Positions 34,811 to 40,597 of a stretch of 52,079 bases of DNA are shown piece after piece. Each line of letters starts with the position of its first letter. Position 1 is the stretch's first letter. The notes beneath the pieces were generated by a model, which was not told where the DNA came from, did no database searches, and saw only the letters and a list, made by a program, of their open reading frames with translations. A program made the translations under genes and the position numbers. The DNA comes from Pseudoalteromonas piscicida (GTDB lineage Bacteria; Pseudomonadota; Gammaproteobacteria; Enterobacterales; Alteromonadaceae): NCBI RefSeq assembly GCF_002744175.1, contig NZ_NKHF01000087.1:1-52079 (forward strand). Direction: 5' to 3'.

Positions 34811-35272
34811 TTATTGGCCATCAAAGCTGTTGTGCGGCTCTCCTGAGAGTTCATACTGTAAGAGCCCAAGTTCTCGATAATAATACAGAATATCGACTAA
34901 AGACTCATAATCTCTATGTGGTGACACAGTAAGCGCATAGCTTTCTCCATTGATTTGCTTGTAATCCACACCTGGCACTATAAGCTCTTGAAGAAGCTCT
35001 GTATTTTTTCGACTGTCTGACTCATTTGTGAACCTAATACGCAAACTATGATAGCGACTTCGAGCCAATACTTGCCTTACTTCAAGAACACCTTCAGCGG
35101 TTAGCTCGGCTATAACCTGATCACCAAAGTTAACACCGTACGCGAAAAATGGCGCCCCATTTAACTGGTAGATGTTATCGCTGATGGCCGTAGCCACAAT
35201 ATATTCTTCAGTTCGGCCAGTTGGATGATTTATAAAAGTAAATCGTAACTGCTTTGTTCTTACGTCATTCAT
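34811..35272 (-). CDS. DUF4265 family protein
   Basis: About 153 residues, soluble. The segment YQLNGAPFFAYGVNFGDQVIAELTAEG is the DUF4265 core, followed by LRIRFTNES and a C-terminal YELSGE. Function is unknown; the family is common as a stand-alone gene in accessory regions, and some members sit near toxin-immunity or polymorphic loci. The start is uncertain between 35272 and 35287, neither with ideal ribosome binding site spacing. Confidence 0.7.
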   Translation of the reverse strand: MNDVRTKQLRFTFINHPTGRTEEYIVATAISDNIYQLNGAPFFAYGVNFGDQVIAELTAEGVLEVRQVLARSRYHSLRIRFTNESDSRKNTELLQELIVPGVDYKQINGESYALTVSPHRDYESLVDILYYYRELGLLQYELSGEPHNSFDGQ

Positions 35273-35419
35273 AAAAATACACATCACCTTAAATTAAAGC
35301 AGCTTCCTCCGCAGTTAGTCGCGAAGAATAAGCAATCTCTGAAATTCGAACTATCACTTTCAGTATTAAGTTTTGAAAGTGATACGATGCATCATGCAAT
35401 GTGTTAGCTGAAGATAAAA

Positions 35420-35743
35420 TTAAGCTGACGCTGAAGAAAGCTTTAGCCCAACAATTCCTGCAACAATAAACACTAAACTAAGCAACTTATAAATCGACAT
35501 TGGCTCTTTGAAATAAAATGTCCCGACAATAATAGAGCCCACCATGCCAATACCTACCCACACAGAATAGGCAACACCCAAAGGTAAGGTACGTAATGCA
35601 ACACTGAGAAAATAGAAGCTAGCGGCCATTGCCACTAAGGTAAAAATAGAGGGGATAGGTTTAGTAAAGCCTTCGGTAAATTTCAGCCCAATAGCCCAAA
35701 CGACTTCAAGCAAACCAGCAAGAATAAGCATTAACCAGCTCAT
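35420..35743 (-). CDS. sugE: SugE/Gdx small multidrug resistance family guanidinium exporter
   Basis: A 107-residue, four-helix SMR protein: MSWLMLILAGLLEVVWAIGL with the essential membrane Glu in LLEVVWA, then GFTKPIPS, LPLGVAYSVWVGIGMVGSI and the last helix. The GLKFTEGFTK sequence and Gly/Lys pattern are those of the SugE (Gdx) branch, shown in other bacteria to export guanidinium in exchange for protons. The hairpin pair immediately upstream fits the guanidine-II riboswitch, which independently supports this assignment. The start ATG has GGAG five bases upstream. Confidence 0.9.
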   Translation of the reverse strand: MSWLMLILAGLLEVVWAIGLKFTEGFTKPIPSIFTLVAMAASFYFLSVALRTLPLGVAYSVWVGIGMVGSIIVGTFYFKEPMSIYKLLSLVFIVAGIVGLKLSSASA

Positions 35744-35748
35744 GACAA

Positions 35749-35804
35749 CTCCAATATGGGGTCGTCCCCGCCAGTTTAATAAAACACTCAGGAGGTCGTC
35801 CACC
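35749..35804 (-). promoter_or_regulatory. Guanidine-II (mini-ykkC) riboswitch of sugE/gdx
   Basis: Read on the minus strand, two hairpins with identical ACGA loops stand in tandem: GGTGG-ACGA-CCTCC (35804-35791, lengthened by CTC/GAG outside) and GGGG-ACGA-CCCC (35769-35758), 21 bases apart. Two stems capped by ACGR tetraloops, the second abutting the Shine-Dalgarno, define the guanidine-II class. GGAG (35752-35749) follows the second stem after five bases, pointing to translational control: guanidinium stabilises the hairpins by loop-loop docking and frees the ribosome site. Confidence 0.88.
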
Positions 35805-35833
35805 AGAGCAGAGGGAAATTAGCACGCTATGTC

Positions 35834-35875
35834 GACCAATTCAAGACTGACACAGACAATTCAAAACTGACACCC
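35834..35875. repeat. Tandem near-repeat with CTGACAC motif
   Basis: Two adjacent units, CAATTCAAGACTGACACAGA and CAATTCAAAACTGACACCCA, differ at four positions. AACTGACACC also occurs twice near 39505 and 39533. Such GTGTCAGT sequences look like remnants of a mobile element, but no transposase is present. Confidence 0.4.
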
Positions 35876-35971
35876 ACTAAAAACTGCGCTCAAAATCACA
35901 AAATAACGATGACACCCACCACTAATCCGATCCAAATTCACCATATAACTTTATTCGGCTATTTCTATTCA

Positions 35972-36487
35972 TTACTTGGCATGTTGACGCATAAAGCGAT
36001 CAAGCTCCTTGACTGATTTTATAATGTAGAGCGACTTAGCCGGTGTGTTTCTCTGTAGCTCAGCCGTAAAATCATCGTTCCAAAATCGAGGGCATTGCCT
36101 TAAAGTTTTAATACTAGCAATCGTACCTTTTAAAACTGAGCTACCATCTGGCCAACCTTCCGGCTTAGTGACTATGCTTTTTAAAAAACGCTTTACCACA
36201 AACCAGTAACTGACTCTGTAAGGCAAATCGATATAGACTAGGGTGTCTGCTGCCGCTAGCCGCTGATTAAATGACTCAAAGGGGCCAAAACCGTCAATAA
36301 GCCACTTCTCTGAGCTAAGAATATTTTGATGTATTACCTCAAAATCTTCTCTTTTAATCAGCTCACCATTGGCCTTATAAAGAATTGAATCTAATTGATA
36401 TAAAGGAATATTCACAGCTGCCGCAAGCGCTCGGCTTACAGTAGACTTACCACTTCCAGGTTTGCCAAAAACAGCTATTTTTTTCAT
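35972..36487 (-). CDS. Small P-loop kinase, adenylate-kinase-like (topology-modulation/FlaR type)
   Basis: About 171 residues. Walker A is FGKPGSGKSTVSRAL at the N-terminus; LYQLDSILYKANG and EKWLIDGFGPFESFNQRLAAADTLVYIDLP follow the pattern of DNA topology-modulation/FlaR-type kinases, a poorly characterised group resembling adenylate and shikimate kinases. AAGGAGG five bases before ATG 36487 fixes the start. It stands directly behind an attenuator-like leader (36523-36632), an unexpected context for this family. Confidence 0.8.
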   Translation of the reverse strand: MKKIAVFGKPGSGKSTVSRALAAAVNIPLYQLDSILYKANGELIKREDFEVIHQNILSSEKWLIDGFGPFESFNQRLAAADTLVYIDLPYRVSYWFVVKRFLKSIVTKPEGWPDGSSVLKGTIASIKTLRQCPRFWNDDFTAELQRNTPAKSLYIIKSVKELDRFMRQHAK

Positions 36488-36522
36488 GTAACCTCCTTGA
36501 ATGAACAACCCACAAGGCAGAT

Positions 36523-36550
36523 ACAAAAAACCCACCTTTCTTCGGTGGGC
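36523..36550 (-). terminator. Terminator of an attenuator-like leader
   Basis: On the minus strand CCCACC-gaagaaa-GGTGGG is followed by six T residues, about 36 bases before the kinase start. It is a strong intrinsic terminator. It could end the OYE transcript, but the leader peptide immediately upstream and a GGTGCGG segment able to pair with CCCACC make an attenuator more likely. Confidence 0.8.
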
Positions 36551-36581
36551 TCAAAATAAATCACACAAAACCGCACCATTC

Positions 36582-36632
36582 CTAAGGAATGATGATAATT
36601 CGTGTGCTGGTAAATAGATGACGTATATTCAT
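36582..36632 (-). CDS. Leader peptide with four consecutive isoleucines (putative attenuator peptide)
   Basis: A 16-codon frame reads MNIRHLFTSTRIIIIP then TAG, with Ile codons ATT-ATC-ATC-ATT. It precedes an intrinsic terminator by about 32 bases. ACCAGCAC inside the peptide can pair with GTGCGGT just after the stop (regions 1 and 2), and GGTG of region 2 can pair with CACC of the terminator's 5' arm (region 3). Ribosome stalling at the Ile codons would cover region 1 and favour antitermination, the classical scheme of ilv and thr leaders. No strong ribosome binding site is visible. Confidence 0.6.
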   Translation of the reverse strand: MNIRHLFTSTRIIIIP

Positions 36633-36663
36633 ATAAACACTGTCGCGCAATGGGCAACTACTG

Positions 36664-37917
36664 TCAAGTTACTTTGCTGGTATTAACATTATTGCTTGAT
36701 GTCATTTTGCGGCGATAGTAGTTAGCTCGACATGCATCATTTATTTGCTGTTTTAGCAAAGCCCACAGTGGATTTACCTTTGCGTTTGTAGTGCTATGTT
36801 GGCTGAGTTTTTTTAGCTGGTATCGCACAACAGCCATATTTGCTAAAGCTGCAAACGCCTTATTTTTCCACTTAATTGGGCGTAGCTCAGGTACTACTTC
36901 ATCGCCGCTTTTCCAGCGATTGGGAAGGCTCGGTTCGATGGCAAGTGCAGTTGCAACGCCAACCATCTCAACACCGCTTTCCATTACTTTTTGCGCAACA
37001 GATTTGCGTTTTATTCCACCGGTAACCATCACCGGCATAGTCGCCACCTCACGAATCGCTTTTGCAAACGTTAAAAAATAAGCTTCTCGCGCTAGCGTAC
37101 TGCCATCACGAGCCCGCCCTTGCATCGCTGGCGCTTCATAACTTCCCCCAGACAACTCAACTAAATCAACTTGCATGTCATTAAGCCAAATAACCACCTG
37201 CTTTGCCTCTTCATTTGAAAACCCACCACGCTGAAAGTCTGCCGAGTTCAGCTTAACTGCCACTGCGAATTTGGGGCTCACTTTCGCACGGATCTGCTTA
37301 ACAATTTCAAGCAATAACCTTGCTCTGTTTGCAAGCTCGCCTCCCCACTTATCCTGACGTTTATTTGTGATAGGAGACAGAAATTGGCTTAATAAGTAGC
37401 CATGTGCCGCATGTACTTCTACCCCGTCGAACCCAGCCTGCTCAGCTAAATACGCAGAATGCACAAAGCGTTGGATGACCATCTCAATCATTGTTTCGGG
37501 CATTGTCTGTGGTGGTCGAAAGTGCTTCGACATGTTGCCTAAATCCAGCGCTACCTCTGATGGTGCCCAAGTTTGCTGATTTAAATTAGCAGGCATTTGA
37601 CGCCCAGGGTGGTTGAGCTGTAACCAAAACTGAGCTCCTTTTGATTTACCCACTGAAGCCCACTGCGAGAATTTCGCTAAATCTTTATCACTCTCAAGCA
37701 CGATCCCTCCCGCCCCTGTCATCGCCCTTTGATCCACCATGACATTGCCAGAAATTATCAGTCCAGCCCCACCATCTGCCCAAGCTTGGTATAGATTAAA
37801 AATTGGCGCCGAAGGTAGATTGTCTTTGCTTGCCAAATTTTCTTCCATCGCAGCTTTTGCAATTCTATTAGGGATCTTCACACCATTAGGTAATATTAAC
37901 GTTTCGAATAAACTCAT
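36664..37917 (-). CDS. NADH:flavin oxidoreductase (old yellow enzyme family)
   Basis: A 417-residue FMN barrel: FETLILPNGVKIPNRIAKAAMEENLA at the N-terminus, QLNHPGRQ, the substrate-binding VEVHAAHGYLLSQFLSPITNKR-like His pair, then GGELANRARLL and VMVTGGIKRK for phosphate binding. It belongs to the OYE/2,4-dienoyl-CoA reductase-like group lacking the C-terminal dehydrogenase domains. GAGGAGAAAGTA before the ATG is an excellent ribosome site. A MerR-type promoter lies directly upstream, suggesting induction by electrophiles or quinones (inference). Confidence 0.88.
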   Translation of the reverse strand: MSLFETLILPNGVKIPNRIAKAAMEENLASKDNLPSAPIFNLYQAWADGGAGLIISGNVMVDQRAMTGAGGIVLESDKDLAKFSQWASVGKSKGAQFWLQLNHPGRQMPANLNQQTWAPSEVALDLGNMSKHFRPPQTMPETMIEMVIQRFVHSAYLAEQAGFDGVEVHAAHGYLLSQFLSPITNKRQDKWGGELANRARLLLEIVKQIRAKVSPKFAVAVKLNSADFQRGGFSNEEAKQVVIWLNDMQVDLVELSGGSYEAPAMQGRARDGSTLAREAYFLTFAKAIREVATMPVMVTGGIKRKSVAQKVMESGVEMVGVATALAIEPSLPNRWKSGDEVVPELRPIKWKNKAFAALANMAVVRYQLKKLSQHSTTNAKVNPLWALLKQQINDACRANYYRRKMTSSNNVNTSKVT

Positions 37918-37946
37918 TACTTTCTCCTCATCGGGTTTACACCCTC

Positions 37947-37977
37947 ACCTTAAGGTTAAAGTAACCTTTAAGGTCAA
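37947..37977 (-). promoter_or_regulatory. MerR-type promoter of the OYE gene
   Basis: On the minus strand TTGACC (-35, 37977-37972) and TAAGGT (-10, 37952-37947) are separated by 19 bases, the stretched spacing that MerR activators correct. The spacer and boxes carry a dyad, ACCTTAAGGT at 37947-37956 with ACCTTTAAGGT at 37964-37974. The MerR gene at 38223-38660, on the same strand upstream, is the obvious regulator. Confidence 0.8.
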
Positions 37978-38161
37978 TAGTTAAATAACCTAAGGTTTGG
38001 AGAAGAAACGAGTTAACTCATTGCATTTAAAATCACGCTAAATTATTTCCTTATCCAGCCAGAGAGTGTTGGAGATAACACCGCTTCCTCATCTTGCTCT
38101 CGCTAAAATACCTGCATGCTGTAGGCAAAGCGAATTTACGCACTAATCACCGGCTAATAAT

Positions 38162-38228
38162 AGTGAATTCAACGCAGCTAGCGCTAAAACTGACTGTTAG
38201 AAAGGCATTAATTATCCGAAGCTTAGGT
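38162..38228. repeat. Dispersed 67-bp repeat, copy 2
   Basis: Counterpart of 29349-29415, in the same orientation and again at the 3' end of a minus-strand gene, here the MerR gene, whose TAA lies within it. The remaining sequence between the OYE promoter and this repeat (37981-38161) has no recognisable gene; 38070-38085 shares GATAACACCGC with the family A MITE. Confidence 0.75.
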
Positions 38229-38660
38229 ATTTGGCTTCTTTGTTTTGCTTGTTTGAGGAACGGCAGCTATTTGACTAATGACTCTTTTAGCATTTTCTGA
38301 GCAGTCTAGCTCATTTGGCTTCGCTTCGATTTCTGTTAGTATCTCGGTAAGTTGCCGTTTGTTTTGTGCAAGTGTTTTTTCTAATGCTTCTATTTCACTT
38401 AGCTTTTGTCGCAAAGCATTTAATAAAGCATCATGTTGCCAATGTTCAAGCTCTGATGGTAATAGCTTTCGTAGTTCATCTAGACTAAAACCCGCCTTTT
38501 GACCTTGGCTGATAAGCTTAAGGGCGACTTCGGCCTCAGGTGGATACGTTCGGTAACCGTTAGCTGAGCGCTTTACCTGCTTTAACAAGCCAATCTCTTC
38601 ATAAAAACGGATTTTTGACGGCGCTAACCCCGTTCTTTTGGCTAATTCACCTATTCTCAT
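38223..38660 (-). CDS. MerR family transcriptional regulator
   Basis: A 145-residue protein. MRIGELAKRTGLAPSKIRFYEEIGLL is the MerR helix-turn-helix and wing, followed by RSANGYRTYP and a long coiled-coil dimer helix (ALRQKLSEIEALEKTLAQNK). One cysteine (ELDCSENA) stands at about residue 120, like redox or aldehyde sensors of the NmlR/AdhR group, not the paired cysteines of metal sensors. It probably activates the OYE gene downstream on the same strand through the 19-bp-spacer promoter at 37947-37977. Confidence 0.88.
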   Translation of the reverse strand: MRIGELAKRTGLAPSKIRFYEEIGLLKQVKRSANGYRTYPPEAEVALKLISQGQKAGFSLDELRKLLPSELEHWQHDALLNALRQKLSEIEALEKTLAQNKRQLTEILTEIEAKPNELDCSENAKRVISQIAAVPQTSKTKKPNT

Positions 38661-38767
38661 GTTTTACCTGTCTTAACAATGCGAAACCCAGTCTCTTTTA
38701 AAAGTAGCTGTTACATTTTTTATTGTTGAACAATAGTCGCGCCATCAATGAATCACCGTCAACTAAA

Positions 38768-38788
38768 TAACCTGAACTCGGGATAACA
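38768..38788. repeat. Solo terminal repeat of the 32166 MITE-like element
   Basis: TAACCTGAACTCGGGATAAC matches the right-end inverted repeat of the element at 32166-32364 almost exactly. No second end was found nearby. The rest of 38661-38909 shows no gene. Confidence 0.5.
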
Positions 38789-38909
38789 GATTGTCACCGA
38801 AACAGCCAAACATCATACACAAGGACGATTAATGCGTTCAGTCATCTCTCGCCTCTAGAGGGTGTCTGCTGAACATTCGGTTAGATACAATTTACGTGCG
38901 TGCCTTAAT

Positions 38910-39371
38910 CTACAACCAACGGCGCACGCTTTTTGTATATTGCTTGTATCTCTCGCCAAAGATCTGTTGCAGCAGCACTTCTTCAGGTGCAATTTGAAAG
39001 CGATTCATATACAAAATAAAGGCGAAGACACCCACCAGTAAAATGGGTGAGCCCAAATAGATCACGATTGCCAGTAGAAATAGAGCAAACCCAACATACA
39101 TCGGATTTCGAGATAATTGATAAACTCCAGAGTCCACAAGGTCTGACGCTTTATCTGGATATCTGGGGTCGACTGTGGTCTTACGTTTTCGAAACTCGTA
39201 AACACCAGCAACACAAAAATAGATCCCCACACTAAAAAGCGCTCCAGCTAGAGCTACTTGAGCTAGGTAATTGATATTCCATGTAGGAAGATAACTGGAA
39301 GCGATAAACATCGCCAAACCAACAAACAAAACCTGCACTACAGGTGGAACTTTTAGTTCAAGATATTTCAT
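38910..39371 (-). CDS. Isoprenylcysteine carboxyl methyltransferase-family membrane methyltransferase
   Basis: About 153 residues, four helices. The SAM-binding C-terminal region reads GVYQLSRNPMYVGFALFLLA and ends APEEVLLQQIFGERYKQYTKSVRRWL, the ICMT/PEMT signature (RNPxY...E..L...FG..Y..Y...V.R). Bacterial members methylate unknown membrane substrates, possibly lipids. ATG 39371 is chosen because it begins the hydrophilic lead to helix 1. Confidence 0.85.
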   Translation of the reverse strand: MKYLELKVPPVVQVLFVGLAMFIASSYLPTWNINYLAQVALAGALFSVGIYFCVAGVYEFRKRKTTVDPRYPDKASDLVDSGVYQLSRNPMYVGFALFLLAIVIYLGSPILLVGVFAFILYMNRFQIAPEEVLLQQIFGERYKQYTKSVRRWL

Positions 39372-39499
39372 TACACACGACGCCCACACAACATCAGTTT
39401 ACTATACTTTATTCCAAGTAAAACAAAGTCTACTCAAACCATCCTATTGCTTAAACATCAGTATTTCAATGCATCTGCCACTTATGTTATTTCCCACAT

Positions 39500-39547
39500 G
39501 TGTTAACTGACACCTATTGCTTTCGCTGGCGGTGTATTAACTGACAC
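39500..39547. repeat. Direct repeat of GGTGTCAGTTAA motif
   Basis: On the minus strand GTGTCAGTTAATACA and GTGTCAGTTAACACA lie about 30 bases apart. They share the core with 35834-35875. They look like leftovers of an insertion element adjoining a decayed LysR gene. Confidence 0.4.
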
Positions 39548-39708
39548 CCACTTTTAGCCTCTAAAACATGCCCATCAACGTATCTTGGTTCTGTGCGATA
39601 TATGCTTTACATTTGCTCACACAGCAGCATAGACTTTTAGAAACTGGCAATAGCCACGGCTGCATACATATAAGCTCCGCTCGACCTAAAGGAACCATTA
39701 GATAAACC

Positions 39709-39864
39709 TCACCACAGCGTGTTGGCAAAATAGCAGGACAAGTAATCAATCAACGCTCGCACAGTAGGTGACATATACTTTCTGGAGGAATAAGGTACGA
39801 TTGATTTACTAATCAGAGCCGATACAGAAGCAATTCGAATGACAACATCGGTCTGACTCTCTTC
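39709..39864 (-). pseudogene. LysR-type regulator remnant
   Basis: A frame between two stops reads EESQTDVVIRIASVSALISK then SIVPYSSRKYMSPTVRALIDYL and ends at TGA. DVVIRIAS resembles the middle of LysR effector domains and YSSRKYMSPTVRALIDYL their conserved C-terminal end (YPSRRHLSPKVRAFIDFL), so the intervening 100 residues and the whole DNA-binding domain are missing. It is a decayed gene in a 548-base stretch (39372-39919) without intact genes. Confidence 0.55.
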
Positions 39865-39919
39865 TCAATTTAGGTTGCTCTACCCTTTGCAAATGGCGAA
39901 GATATTGTGACTACAATTC

Positions 39920-40246
39920 CTAAAGCCAAACAACCCAAGTTAATAGAATACTCAAAGCATAAGCCTCGTTGAAGCTAATTTGCCGCAGCTGAACAACATC
40001 TGTAATCAGTCTATTCCAAATTTGCTTGAAAAGCGCAGCTATCACCAGTGCAGATACAATCCAAGAAACCATAAGAAATATCACTTGAGCAGCTAAGGAG
40101 TGCACAAATGTCTCCAGTACAGTCTTCGACTCATATGCTGGGGTAACTTCGTGAGTAGTGAAAGCAATGACAAAACTAATCAGCCAAAGTGCAGTAGTCG
40201 CTTTAACATTAAAAAACGTACTTATTTCTTTTTTCACAGCCGACAT
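39920..40246 (-). CDS. Hypothetical small membrane protein
   Basis: A 108-residue protein with three helices: ATTALWLISFVIAFTTH, AAQVIFLMVSWIVSALVIAAL and ALSILLTWVVWL. The charged loop LITDVVQLRQISFNEAY precedes the last helix, which ends at the stop. No family was recognised. It stands alone between a decayed region and a MITE-like repeat. Confidence 0.5.
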   Translation of the reverse strand: MSAVKKEISTFFNVKATTALWLISFVIAFTTHEVTPAYESKTVLETFVHSLAAQVIFLMVSWIVSALVIAALFKQIWNRLITDVVQLRQISFNEAYALSILLTWVVWL

Positions 40247-40329
40247 CTCCTTTATGTAGTAAAAAATCCTAGGTACTGCACAATTGCCAACAGGACATTA
40301 CTTTCTGTTAGGCACTAAGATCACTTCAC

Positions 40330-40529
40330 TTAATTAAGTGATCCATTTTGAGGCGAGAAAACCTCGTCGATAACTCAGCTACCGCTGCGTGCTTACGCCA
40401 ACATACCGACATCCGAGCCAAAAAAGGCAAAATTTTGCTATTTAGTTGTTCTAAATAAGCAATTTTTAGCACAACAAGCGCCTGATTTGCTCCCTCAAAT
40501 TGAACAAATATTAAGACTAAATGGTATTA
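40330..40529. mobile_element. MITE-like dispersed repeat, family A copy 2
   Basis: Aligns with 33927-34128: GAGGCGAGAA, TCGTCGATAAC, then the conserved hairpin block 40424-40470 and a tail ending ATGGTATTA. In this copy the stem GCTATTTAG-ttgtt-CTAAATAAGC is better paired than in copy 1, as G and C replace two unpaired A residues. A 14-base palindrome CACTTAATTAAGTG (40327-40340) marks the left edge. It lies within the 351-base gap 40247-40597. Confidence 0.7.
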
Positions 40530-40597
40530 GCACTATTGTCTAGATTTTGATTCATTGTCAACCCTTTATCGCTAGGGTAGCGAAGGTGAAAAGCAGG

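Noticed and set aside
35744..35803. N-terminal extension of SugE by 20 residues
   Set aside because: The extra codons are the two riboswitch hairpins; the ribosome site and family length support the ATG at 35743.
39561..39749. 62-residue cysteine-rich minus-strand frame
   Set aside because: It overlaps the LysR remnant in another frame, has no ribosome site, and its cysteine run comes from TGT/TGC-rich noncoding DNA.
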